Shown: piece by piece, positions 42,617-51,236 of the stretch
Position numbering within the stretch: position 1 is the first letter of the stretch
Layout: each line of letters begins with the position of its first letter
NCBI RefSeq assembly: GCF_009905725.1
Contig: NZ_JAAAKV010000018.1
Span: forward strand, 18,908-82,907
Reading direction: 5' to 3'
DNA: 64,000 nucleotides
From: Emticicia sp. CRIBPO
GTDB taxonomy: Bacteria; Bacteroidota; Bacteroidia; Cytophagales; Spirosomataceae
Program-made: the position numbers and the translations under genes
Notes under the pieces: model-generated
What the model was told of the DNA's origin: nothing
The model's input: only the letters and a program-made list of their open reading frames with translations
The model's database searches: none

Positions 42617-43840
42617 TCATGCATTCTTCCTGATAGCTATCCACCGTTCGGTTCCGAGGACAAGGATGAAAACCAATAACAGAGAGGCCGGAAACCATGA
42701 GTTCTCTGCTTTGGGTGTATATTTTTTGGTTTTGAATATCGTATTCAGTTGTTTTCTGCTTAAGGGCTGATGATCCGGGTTAAGCTGATAATGCTTCACC
42801 AGTACTTCCCCGATCCATTCAGGCAATTCTCCGTTAAAAACCATATCAGAGGTCTGCGGATTGAGATGAAACGGGATATTAACCACATTGGGCTGAATGA
42901 CTGTTTTGGCAGCGGGCAGCTTGTCTGTTCCCGAAACAATCAACAGGCCGGAGGACGGGAATTTGTCCGGCATGGTATCGGTAAATGTCCAGTCGTATTT
43001 CTTTTGAGCTACCGCCGCTTCGTCAATGAGCAGGTCAACCTGGTAAACTTCTTTCAAAGCTTTCAGGGCTGCCGTTATGGTCTGTTTTTCTGTTTTATCC
43101 TGATGGCTGATCAACACCTGGATGGCTCCCGAGTGTACAGGTTTACCTTCAGCTGAAGATGGCTGAGCAGTCTGATTGCTTAAAATGCCCGCTTCACTCA
43201 CCATCAGTTTCTTCTGATCAGATGAGAGGATATAAGGCTGATTACCGGCACCGCTTGTATCTGTAAGCGGATGCAGATTAAATGTATCCGGGACATACAC
43301 ATGAGTACCGTTCATGAGAGTCTTCTGATTAAGAAAGTAAATCTCCGGCTGCTCATGCCCTTTGAGATGATTGGCCTGATACACCTGGTTAATGCCGGAC
43401 TGCCAGTCGAGCGGCCGGGTATCGTTTTGTGCGGGAATATCCGTCAGGCTTTTGACAGCCTCGCCGTGGCTGTTGAGCCAGAATAGCTTTTCTCCTTTTT
43501 TCTGAGCCTCCTCTATTTCAAACCGGAAGTTTTCCACCACCCTTTTGTCCGGCTGTATAAAATGCACTTTTTCCGGAGAAGATTTACCTCCCCAGCCATG
43601 GATCAGCGGCTTGCTTAAATAAAATACCAGGATCAGTATCATCAATATCCTTAAGGCTAAGAGCAGCAGGTTGTCCAGTTTAAGTCCCCGCGACTGCTGC
43701 ATGTTTTTCTCGCTGAGCCATTGTGTAGCGGCCCAGCTCAGCAACTTGCCTTTCTTCTGATGCCAGAAATGCAGGATCAGCGGAATGGCCACGGCCAATG
43801 CTCCCCACCACATCAAAGGATTCAGTAGTTCCATCGTCAT
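42617..43840 (-). CDS. BatA domain-containing membrane protein
   Basis: 407 aa. The N-terminal block MELLNPLMWWGALAVAIPLILHFWH, with a second helix near residue 60 (LLLLALRILMILILVFYLSKPL), is the BatA N-terminal double-helix signature. A periplasmic domain and a final helix near the C-terminus (ASLLLVFILVLGTERW) follow. It lacks a readable von Willebrand MIDAS (DxSxS). It overlaps the DUF58 gene by 4 bp. It is probably part of a MoxR-dependent membrane complex. Confidence 0.85.
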   Translation of the reverse strand: MTMELLNPLMWWGALAVAIPLILHFWHQKKGKLLSWAATQWLSEKNMQQSRGLKLDNLLLLALRILMILILVFYLSKPLIHGWGGKSSPEKVHFIQPDKRVVENFRFEIEEAQKKGEKLFWLNSHGEAVKSLTDIPAQNDTRPLDWQSGINQVYQANHLKGHEQPEIYFLNQKTLMNGTHVYVPDTFNLHPLTDTSGAGNQPYILSSDQKKLMVSEAGILSNQTAQPSSAEGKPVHSGAIQVLISHQDKTEKQTITAALKALKEVYQVDLLIDEAAVAQKKYDWTFTDTMPDKFPSSGLLIVSGTDKLPAAKTVIQPNVVNIPFHLNPQTSDMVFNGELPEWIGEVLVKHYQLNPDHQPLSRKQLNTIFKTKKYTPKAENSWFPASLLLVFILVLGTERWIAIRKNA

Positions 43841-44703
43841 AGCTTCATTTTCTTTAATGATTCTGAAATCACGCCTGAGATCGGGTCATGCAAAGAAGCC
43901 CGCACCAGGTGCACATTAGGAATCCGCAGGGCCTCTTCCAGCTGAGCCAGGTAACTTGCAGAAGCAGTTCTGAACTCTTCTTTGATCGCAGAAGCCTCCA
44001 GTTCATATTCTTTCCCGGTTTCGAGGTCCTTAAACCTGTAAAAACCTTCCAGTTTGAAATCAAGTTCTTCTTCACCCAGCACCTGGAAAATCACCACTTC
44101 CCGTCTCGGGCTGGCGGTGTTTTTGATCAGTTGCAACCATTCTTCTCCCACCTGCAGAAAATCAGAAGCGATGATAACGAGCTCTTTCTGTTTGGTCTGA
44201 AACTCCGGAAACTTAGGGTTTTCGTTTTGCCAGTTGCCCGCTGCTTCGGCTTTCTCCAGGCTGTACAATATCCTTTGAAAAGCACTTTTGCCGTTGGGCA
44301 CCAGGGTTTGTAATGCCCCGTTTTTGAGGCTGTATAAACTCATCTGGTCACTTTGCCTGTAAGCCAGGTAGGCCAGCGAAGCCAGTAATATTTTGCAATA
44401 ATGCAGTCTGCTGATGCCTTTTTCCGCATAATTCATAGAGCCTGACAAGTCCAGCACCATCCTCACCTGCAGGTTACTTTCGGTGGCTGATTCCTTCACC
44501 AGGTGTTTCCCGGCCCGGGCATACAGTTTCCAGTCGATACGCTTTGGATCATCGCCCGGTTCATAGTGGCGGTACTGTTCGAATTCGGTGCCGACTCCGG
44601 AGCGTTTACTGCTGTGAATACCCAGCATAAGCTGTTCACTGACCAGTTTCCCGGCCAGCTGCAGGTTGTTGAGTTTTACCAATTCGGTCGTTAGCGGAGC
44701 CAT
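43837..44703 (-). CDS. DUF58 family protein
   Basis: 288 aa. It has the family signature GTEFEQYRHYEPGDDPKRIDWKLYAR (near residues 38-63) followed by a von Willebrand-like MVLDLSGSM (MIDAS DxSxS near 91). DUF58 proteins work with MoxR AAA+ ATPases in maturation or stress protection of envelope or metal enzymes. It overlaps the BatA-like gene by ATGA. It is separated from moxR by 341 bp holding palindromic repeats but lies on the same strand. Confidence 0.93.
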   Translation of the reverse strand: MAPLTTELVKLNNLQLAGKLVSEQLMLGIHSSKRSGVGTEFEQYRHYEPGDDPKRIDWKLYARAGKHLVKESATESNLQVRMVLDLSGSMNYAEKGISRLHYCKILLASLAYLAYRQSDQMSLYSLKNGALQTLVPNGKSAFQRILYSLEKAEAAGNWQNENPKFPEFQTKQKELVIIASDFLQVGEEWLQLIKNTASPRREVVIFQVLGEEELDFKLEGFYRFKDLETGKEYELEASAIKEEFRTASASYLAQLEEALRIPNVHLVRASLHDPISGVISESLKKMKL

Positions 44704-44871
44704 TTTTGTTTGTTGATATTCCCAGAGGGGAAATTGTTTAGATTAATGACCCTAGAGGAGCCAGATTTATATAAAAACCATCATTCATTCACAACATTCG
44801 ACCCCCGCCCGATGTGATCGCCAGCTTGTGCGGGCCTTCAGGGTCGTAAAATCTTTATGTTGCCTGTTCCA

Positions 44872-44994
44872 TCTATAAACATTTGAATCCTTTGGATTCA
44901 TTAACCGGATTCTTTTCTCCTTTCCTGACCCCAACGGGGTCAAATGTTTATAGAAAGATTGTTTCATTCATGTCATCCGACCCTGACGGGGTCG
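44872..44994. repeat. Composite palindromic repeat between moxR-like and DUF58 genes
   Basis: TCTATAAACATTTGA (44872-44886) and its perfect inverse TCAAATGTTTATAGA (44940-44954) enclose AATCC-TTT-GGATT and GACCCCAACGGGGTC. A related GACCCTGACGGGGTC follows at 44980-44994. This is a typical Bacteroidota intergenic repeat family. The gap 44704-45044 holds no gene. Confidence 0.75.
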
Positions 44995-45044
44995 CACCTT
45001 TCCGTGTTGATGCTTTTCAATAAAACCCGTTCGGATTTGCTATT

Positions 45045-46019
45045 TTATTTCTTCAACAACTCCCTGATCACATCATCCGTCGTGATGTTCTCTGCTTCAG
45101 CTCTGAAATTCAGGGCGATGCGGTGTCTCAGGATAGGGTAGGCCAGGTTTTCAATGTCTTCCGGAATCACCGAGAACCTTTCATTTAACACTGCCCTCGC
45201 TTTGGAACACAACACCAGGGCCTGACCGGCTCTCGGACCTGCACCCCAGTCGCACCACTGTTTTACATATTCCGAAGTGGTTTGTGCCGGACGGGTTGAT
45301 CTTACCAGCTGATTTACTTTTTCGATCAGTTCATCACTGATGTGTACCTGACGGGTCAATTTTTGTAGGTCTATAATGTCTTTGTCAGAAAGCACGGTTT
45401 TAATATCAGGTTTGGATGATCCCGTGGTGCTTTTTAACACCTGAAGCTCTTCCGACTCTGAAGGATAACCTAACTTAATGTATAATAAAAACCTGTCGAG
45501 CTGGGCTTCAGGCAACGGGTACGTTCCGGCCTGCTCAATCGGGTTTTGGGTAGCGATGATCAGGAAGGGCAGGGGCAGGGCGTAGTTTGTCCCGGCGTAA
45601 GTCACCTTATATTCCTGCATGGCTTCCAGCAATGCCGCCTGTGTCTTGGGCGGTGTACGGTTGATCTCATCGGCCAGGACGATGTTAGCAAAGATCGGTC
45701 CCTGGTTAAACTTGAAAAACTTCTTGCCTGTTTCGTGGTCTTCTTCCAGGATTTCCGTTCCGACGATGTCTCCCGGCATCAGATCGGGAGTAAACTGCAC
45801 CCTCTTGAATTTCATGTCCAGGGCGTCAGCGGCGGTTTTGACCATCAGGGTTTTGGCCAGTCCCGGTACACCTTCGAGGAGGCAGTGGCCTCCGGCGAGT
45901 AAAGCGATCAGGATTTCGTTGATGGCCTCATGTTGTCCGATGATGACTTTGCCGATTTCTTTTTTCAGGTCCGGTAGCTTAGTTACCAGTGATTTATAGT
46001 GTTCTAATGAAGTTTCCAA
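45045..46019 (-). CDS. MoxR family AAA+ ATPase
   Basis: 324 aa. Walker A is GVPGLAKT near residue 46 and Walker B is IVLADEINR near 112; TQNPIEQAGTYPLPEAQLDRF (sensor 1 region) and a C-terminal lid follow. MoxR ATPases act as chaperones with von Willebrand/DUF58 partners, and the DUF58 and BatA-like genes follow on the same strand. It begins 3 bp after the DUF4159 gene, so they are cotranscribed. Confidence 0.95.
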   Translation of the reverse strand: METSLEHYKSLVTKLPDLKKEIGKVIIGQHEAINEILIALLAGGHCLLEGVPGLAKTLMVKTAADALDMKFKRVQFTPDLMPGDIVGTEILEEDHETGKKFFKFNQGPIFANIVLADEINRTPPKTQAALLEAMQEYKVTYAGTNYALPLPFLIIATQNPIEQAGTYPLPEAQLDRFLLYIKLGYPSESEELQVLKSTTGSSKPDIKTVLSDKDIIDLQKLTRQVHISDELIEKVNQLVRSTRPAQTTSEYVKQWCDWGAGPRAGQALVLCSKARAVLNERFSVIPEDIENLAYPILRHRIALNFRAEAENITTDDVIRELLKK

Positions 46020-46022
46020 TAC

Positions 46023-46637
46023 TTAAACGGTTAATGCATAATTGATAATATTGACACCAAATTTGGTGTTGTCTTCCGCCAGCCAGCGTTTGTTTCTGAA
46101 ATCGTAGTCCCATTCGCAGCCATAATCCTTGTTGCTGTATAGCACACCGATTCTTCCGTTGACCAGCACAGCTTTCAGGTAGTCATGAACGAGGTCGTCT
46201 CCCCAGCCGTTGAGTTCGAAACTCGTGGTCGGAGGGCCGTCGAAATGAAAAAAACAATTGTATAAAGGATGGCTGTTAGGTATTTTCTGAAGGGCTTTCG
46301 GTCCGAAAGTCCGGGCCATTTCCTGTTCAAAGGACCGGGCAAATAAACCGTCGATGTCATGATTGCAATCATCTACAAACACAAATCCGCCATTCTGGAC
46401 ATATTTGTAAAAATGGTCACGCTCCTGACCCGAGAACTCCACCAGTTTGTGTCCGCTTAAATAACAAAAGGGACTTTTAAAGATATCATTGCTGCTCAGC
46501 AAGACGACTTTTTCCTTTTCATCAATCGGGATTGTGGTATACTCCACTAAAGAATTGAGGATATTGGAAGGCATCCGCTGATCAGTATCCCAATCTCCTG
46601 AGTTGTATTGAATCCGGGTAAAAACGAAAGGTTTCAA
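46023..46637 (-). CDS. DUF4159 domain protein
   Basis: 204 aa: FTRIQYNSGDWDTDQR at the start, NGGFVFVDDCNHD near residue 108 and WDYDFRNKRW near the end, all typical of DUF4159, a Rossmann-like domain related to glutamine-amidotransferase folds and regularly linked with MoxR clusters. No signal peptide, so cytosolic. It leads directly into the moxR-type gene. Confidence 0.85.
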   Translation of the reverse strand: MKPFVFTRIQYNSGDWDTDQRMPSNILNSLVEYTTIPIDEKEKVVLLSSNDIFKSPFCYLSGHKLVEFSGQERDHFYKYVQNGGFVFVDDCNHDIDGLFARSFEQEMARTFGPKALQKIPNSHPLYNCFFHFDGPPTTSFELNGWGDDLVHDYLKAVLVNGRIGVLYSNKDYGCEWDYDFRNKRWLAEDNTKFGVNIINYALTV

Positions 46638-46689
46638 ACGAAAAATTAATTAGTTATCAAGTATTTAGAAACGAAGTAAGAAGAAATAT

Positions 46690-46712
46690 AGTGCCGGTTG
46701 TGAGCCGGCACT
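46690..46712 (-). terminator. Hairpin after the first TldE-type gene
   Basis: AGTGCCGG / CCGGCACT, 8-bp perfect stem with 7-nt loop, 10 bp beyond the stop of the 46723 gene; the following tract is T-rich but mixed. Confidence 0.6.
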
Positions 46713-46722
46713 TCTGATATTC

Positions 46723-48060
46723 TTAAACCGCATCTGAAAGTGAGCTGAAAGTAAACTCACGGATTTTCATGGGAGGAACCATGTAACTCTGATCCGACTC
46801 AGTACTCACCACCCTTTCCGAAACGCCGAGCGTCTCCAGGTTGTTGAGCATGATGATCGGACTTTCGTTGAAGCGGAAATTTTTGATCGGGTGTTTGATC
46901 TTTCCATCTTCAATGTAGAACGTTCCGTCGCGGGTAAGCCCCGTCAGCAACAAAGTCTGGGGATCCACAGGTCTGATGTACCATAATTTGGTCACCAGGA
47001 TCCCTCTCTTTGTGCTTTTGATCATTTCTTCGAGTGTGGCGGTACCGCCTTCCATGATCATGTTGTTCGGGCCAGGCAAAGGTTTAACGCCTTTTTGTGC
47101 CGCCCAGTAACGCGAATAGGAAAGGTTTTTAACCACCCCTTTTTCGATCCATTTGGTTTTGCCCTGGGCTTGTCCGTCGCCTGACCATGGCGAGGCCGGA
47201 AGGTCCGGATGCTGAGGATCGGAGTAGAAGGTCACTCTTTCGTCCACGATTTTCTCACCCAGTTTGGTTTTGCCTCCGGGCTTGCTGAAAAACGTACGTC
47301 CTTCATCCGCTCCGCGGGCATCCATATCGAAATAAATATTTTCAAGTAAAACCACCGCCGCGGTCGGTTCGAGGATAACGGTGTATTTACCCGGCTCCAA
47401 TGCTTTGGCACCTTTTGAGCCCAGTGACTTCTGGACTGCGATGCTGGAAGCTTTAGCCGTATCTAATTTGTTGAAATCATTGTAGCCTTTGATGACATAT
47501 CCCGAGCCTGTTCCGTCATCTGTACGGACAGTCAGCGAAAAATTGACATTGGTATTGGCATAGTAGGCAAACAATCCCTTTGAATTGATCATGGCAGTGT
47601 AGCCATTGCGGTTTTCAAGGAATCCCGCTGCCTGCAGGTTCTGACCTTTGGACAGCCCAAGGCTTTTGGCGACTGCATCAGCCCTGCTCTCAGGCGTCAT
47701 TTTGGCGGTTGATTCGAAATAACCGCTTCCTTTGAGGTAAGTCTGAGGTTCCAGTACACCCATGTATTCGGGGTTTTCAGGAGCCAGCTTGGCCAGCTCT
47801 TCGGACCTTCTGACAACTTTTTCGATGGAGGCATCATCAAATTCATCGATGGTGGCTACCCCTACTTTTTTGCCGAATGAGGACTGAACAGATAAGTTCT
47901 GGTTGATGAGCAAACCGCTCGTCGACACTTCGTTTCGGGCATAACGCAAATTTCCACGCAGTTCGCCCAGCAGATTGACTTCACATTCATCTGCTTTGGA
48001 ATATTTTAAAACCTTTTGCAACAAGGCTTTGGCTTCAGCTTCGGTTAATATTACGGACAT
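46723..48060 (-). CDS. TldE/PmbA family protein (copy 1)
   Basis: 445 aa. TldE/PmbA-type metalloprotease subunit: RYARNEVSTSG near the N-terminus, LEPGKYTVILEPTAA near 220, the glycine-rich central region and FRFNESPIIMLNNLE near the C-terminus. TldE lacks the zinc motif and pairs with TldD to form a protease that unfolds and cleaves peptides (e.g. microcin B17 precursor in E. coli). It lies 52 bp after the TldD copy 1 gene. It is a close paralogue of the 49902 gene, sharing the C-terminal FTFSSLSDAV. No Tat signal on this subunit. Confidence 0.92.
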   Translation of the reverse strand: MSVILTEAEAKALLQKVLKYSKADECEVNLLGELRGNLRYARNEVSTSGLLINQNLSVQSSFGKKVGVATIDEFDDASIEKVVRRSEELAKLAPENPEYMGVLEPQTYLKGSGYFESTAKMTPESRADAVAKSLGLSKGQNLQAAGFLENRNGYTAMINSKGLFAYYANTNVNFSLTVRTDDGTGSGYVIKGYNDFNKLDTAKASSIAVQKSLGSKGAKALEPGKYTVILEPTAAVVLLENIYFDMDARGADEGRTFFSKPGGKTKLGEKIVDERVTFYSDPQHPDLPASPWSGDGQAQGKTKWIEKGVVKNLSYSRYWAAQKGVKPLPGPNNMIMEGGTATLEEMIKSTKRGILVTKLWYIRPVDPQTLLLTGLTRDGTFYIEDGKIKHPIKNFRFNESPIIMLNNLETLGVSERVVSTESDQSYMVPPMKIREFTFSSLSDAV

Positions 48061-48112
48061 TGTTTTTGATCATTAATTTTGGATAATAAGACCTGTCTTG
48101 GCAAAGTGTGAT

Positions 48113-49753
48113 TTACACTTTACGGGCTGTATTGATGACATTGACACCATTGAAACGTGCTGTCGAGCTTCCGTGTGACACGGCACTTGACTGCATCGGC
48201 TGGCCTTTACCATCAAAGAACGAACCGCCCAAACGGTAATCACGCTCATCACAGATTTTGACACATGAATTCCAGAATTCCTGGGTATTCGACTGGTAAG
48301 CCACATCTTTCAGCATACCGACTATTTCACCGTCTTTAATCTCATAATACAATTGTCCGCCAAACTGGAAGTTGTAACGCTGCTGGTCAATAGAGAATGA
48401 ACCGTCACCGATGATATAGATGCCTTTCTTCACATCTTTGATCATTTCGGCCACTGACAACGGCGTTTTACCTGCCGCAAGCGACACGTTGGCCATACGC
48501 TGGAATTGTACCGAACTCCAGCTGTCTGCATAGCAGCAGCCATGAGATTCTTTTTCACCAATGATGTGAGCCTGGTCGCGGATCGCCTGGTAATTCACCA
48601 GTGTACCGTCTTTCACCAGGTCCCAGCGTTTGGTTTTGACCCCTTCGTCATCCCAGCCTACAGCTCCCAGTGAGCCTACCTGCGTTTTATCTGCAAACAG
48701 GGTCACTTCTTTACTGCCGTAATTGAAGTTCTTGGACTGCCATTTGTCCAGTGTCGCGAATGACGTTCCGGCAAAATTGGCTTCATAGCCCAGCACGCGG
48801 TCAAGCTCAAGCGGGTGACCTACCGATTCGTGGATGGTCAGCCACAAGTGAGATGGATCCAAAACAAGATCGTATTTTCCGGCTTCCACCGATTTGGCAG
48901 TTAGTTTTTCTTTGGCTTGTTTAGAAGCGGCAATCACATCTTCAAGCATATCATATCCTTTATTGTATCTTGTCGTGATACCAGTGATCTTATCTTTCGG
49001 ATTGGTCTGAAGGTATTCATAACCCATACCTACCGGAGCACTGAGGGTCTGGCGGGTTTCAAACTTACCTGATTTCGGGTCGATGGCCGTCACGGCAAAA
49101 ATCGGCCAGATGCGGTGAATGTCCTGGTCAATGTATGATCCGTCGGAAGAAGCAAAATACTTCTGTTCGTTGACCATAAATAACACTGAGTTGACATAGT
49201 TGGCACCGTTTTTCAGGGCAGCGTCATTCACACCCAGTAATAAATCCACCTTTTCTTTGATAGGCACCTCAAAGGCGTTTTTCTGGATCGGGGCTTTCCA
49301 TGACACTTCTCCGTAACCTTTCTGAGGGGCCAGGATCACCGGCTCTTTCATGAGTTTGGCGTTGGCTTTGGCAATGGCCACCGCTTCTTCGGCAGCCCTG
49401 GCAGTGTCGGCTTCGCTTTTCGCATCAACGATGGCAGCAAAACCCCAGCATCCGTTGGCGATTACCCTCACACCGACCCCATAAGATTCGGTATTGACAA
49501 TGTTCTGCACCTTGTCTTCACGGGTAACGACAAACTGGTTCAGGTAGCGGCCGATACGCACATCGGTATAGGTAGCTCCTTTGGCTTTGGCGGCATTTAA
49601 AGCGGCATCTGCCAGACGCTTTTTGACAGCCACATCAACGCCTGATTCCAAAAGGGCTTCGGCCGAAACCGGCCTGCCGGAAACAGGGAAATTGGGCAAC
49701 ATCATGGCTCCCAAACCTAAGCCGGATAAATGAACAAAATCTCTTCTTTTCAA
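48113..49753 (-). CDS. TldD family metalloprotease with Tat signal (copy 1)
   Basis: 546 aa. The N-terminus MKRRDFVHLSGLGLGAMML is a twin-arginine signal (RR-x-F), unlike cytosolic E. coli TldD. The zinc motif HExxxH is present as HESVGH near residue 305. The family blocks GYSYGVGVRVI-like (SYGVGVRVIANGCWGFA) and the C-terminal SSVQFQRMANVSL are present. It presumably acts with its TldE neighbour; how a Tat-exported TldD meets a TldE without signal is unclear (hitch-hiker export is one option). Confidence 0.92.
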   Translation of the reverse strand: MKRRDFVHLSGLGLGAMMLPNFPVSGRPVSAEALLESGVDVAVKKRLADAALNAAKAKGATYTDVRIGRYLNQFVVTREDKVQNIVNTESYGVGVRVIANGCWGFAAIVDAKSEADTARAAEEAVAIAKANAKLMKEPVILAPQKGYGEVSWKAPIQKNAFEVPIKEKVDLLLGVNDAALKNGANYVNSVLFMVNEQKYFASSDGSYIDQDIHRIWPIFAVTAIDPKSGKFETRQTLSAPVGMGYEYLQTNPKDKITGITTRYNKGYDMLEDVIAASKQAKEKLTAKSVEAGKYDLVLDPSHLWLTIHESVGHPLELDRVLGYEANFAGTSFATLDKWQSKNFNYGSKEVTLFADKTQVGSLGAVGWDDEGVKTKRWDLVKDGTLVNYQAIRDQAHIIGEKESHGCCYADSWSSVQFQRMANVSLAAGKTPLSVAEMIKDVKKGIYIIGDGSFSIDQQRYNFQFGGQLYYEIKDGEIVGMLKDVAYQSNTQEFWNSCVKICDERDYRLGGSFFDGKGQPMQSSAVSHGSSTARFNGVNVINTARKV

Positions 49754-49863
49754 AGCTTTTTCTGTTTTATAGTGAAATAATAGTTTTAGGAATTACTAAA
49801 GAATAAAAATACGGATTTGTATCCATAAAAATATAACCCATGCAGGGGGATTTTTACAAAAAT

Positions 49864-49893
49864 AAAGGTGAAAGAGTATGTTCTTTCACCTTT
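49864..49893 (-). terminator. Terminator of the second TldD/TldE unit
   Basis: A perfect 12-bp stem AAAGGTGAAAGA / TCTTTCACCTTT with a 6-nt loop, followed on the - strand by ATTTTTGT, 9 bp beyond the stop of the 49902 gene. Confidence 0.85.
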
Positions 49894-49901
49894 AAATCTG
49901 A

Positions 49902-51218
49902 TTATACTGCATCTGAAAGACTTGAGAACGTAAAGTCCCTGATCTTTAACGGCGGAATGAGACTGCCGTTTACCCTCACAGGAGCACCCATGGCCTCCAG
50001 GTTGTTGAGCATGATCACAGGGCTTTCATTAAATCTGAAGTTCTTGATCGGATATTTGATTTGTCCTTTTTCGATGTAGAAAGTTCCGTCACGGGTAAGA
50101 CCTGTGTACAATAAGGTCTGAGGATCGACCGCCCTGATGTACCAGAAACGGGTAACCAGGATACCTTTCTCTGTCCCTTTGATGAGGTCAGCGAGTGACT
50201 GTGTTCCTCCCAGCATGATGAAGCCCTGTGGCGGAGGTACGGCTTTAACGCCTTTTTTCTCAGCCCAGAATCTTGAATAGGTCAGGTTTTTTACCACACC
50301 GTTTTCAATCCATGATACTTTTTCCTGAGGACGTCCGTCGCCAGAGAACCCGGCTTTAGGAATTTCAATGTTGGTCGGGTCTGAATAGATATTGACACGC
50401 TCGTCAAAAAGTTTTTCTCCCAAGCGTATTCCGCCGCCTTTTTTGCTCAGGAAGCTTCTTCCTTCGTCTGCATTCCTGGCGTCCATGCTTCTCATCATGT
50501 TCTGAAGCAGTTCGATAGAGGCCGCAGGTTCAAGAATAACGGTATATTTGCCGGGCTCAAGGGCCTTGGCTGCACTCGAAGCCATGGCTTTCTGCATCGC
50601 CACTTCTGTAGACTTCTTGGTGCTTAGTTTCGTCACATCATTATAATCCTGGATTGCATAGCCTGAACCCTGTCCGTCGGCTGTTCTCACCGTGATGGAG
50701 AAGTCAACCGAAGTAGATTTATTATAGGCAAAAAGCCCTTTGCTGTTTCCGATGGCGAAGAATCCCGTGGTGTCTTCCAGGTATCCGGCCGCAGTCAGGT
50801 TCTTCTTAACACATGGGTCGATGCTGTCGAAAGCCGCTTTAGCTCTGAAATCAGGGTTAATGGCTGCGGTTTTTTCGATATAGGAGTTGGTTTCGGTGTA
50901 AGTCTGAGGCCCGAGTATCGGGACATACTCAGGGTTTTCCGGAGCCAGCTTCGCGATTTCTTCTGCTCTTCTTACGGTTTTTTCAAGGGAAGCATCATCA
51001 AACTCGTTGATAGTGGCGGTGCCTGAACGCTTGCCGAAAACCGCAGTGACGGACAGGGCGAGGTTGGTTGACTCACCGCTGGTAGAAACTGAATTTCTCG
51101 CATAGCGGATATTGCCGGTGCGGTCGCCGTTAAGGCCCACACTCATTTCATCTGCTTTAGAAAATGCCAGAACCTTATCTATGATTTTTTTAGCCTCTTC
51201 TTTCGTTAATATAGCCAT
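49902..51218 (-). CDS. TldE/PmbA family protein (copy 2)
   Basis: 438 aa, close paralogue of the 46723 gene over its whole length (RYARNSVSTSG, LEPGKYTVILEPAAS, FRFNESPVIMLNNLEAMG, FTFSSLSDAV). No zinc motif and no signal peptide. It begins 18 bp after TldD copy 2, so they form a two-gene operon ended by the terminator at 49864. Confidence 0.92.
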   Translation of the reverse strand: MAILTKEEAKKIIDKVLAFSKADEMSVGLNGDRTGNIRYARNSVSTSGESTNLALSVTAVFGKRSGTATINEFDDASLEKTVRRAEEIAKLAPENPEYVPILGPQTYTETNSYIEKTAAINPDFRAKAAFDSIDPCVKKNLTAAGYLEDTTGFFAIGNSKGLFAYNKSTSVDFSITVRTADGQGSGYAIQDYNDVTKLSTKKSTEVAMQKAMASSAAKALEPGKYTVILEPAASIELLQNMMRSMDARNADEGRSFLSKKGGGIRLGEKLFDERVNIYSDPTNIEIPKAGFSGDGRPQEKVSWIENGVVKNLTYSRFWAEKKGVKAVPPPQGFIMLGGTQSLADLIKGTEKGILVTRFWYIRAVDPQTLLYTGLTRDGTFYIEKGQIKYPIKNFRFNESPVIMLNNLEAMGAPVRVNGSLIPPLKIRDFTFSSLSDAV

Positions 51219-51236
51219 TGTTGATTACTTTTTTAA

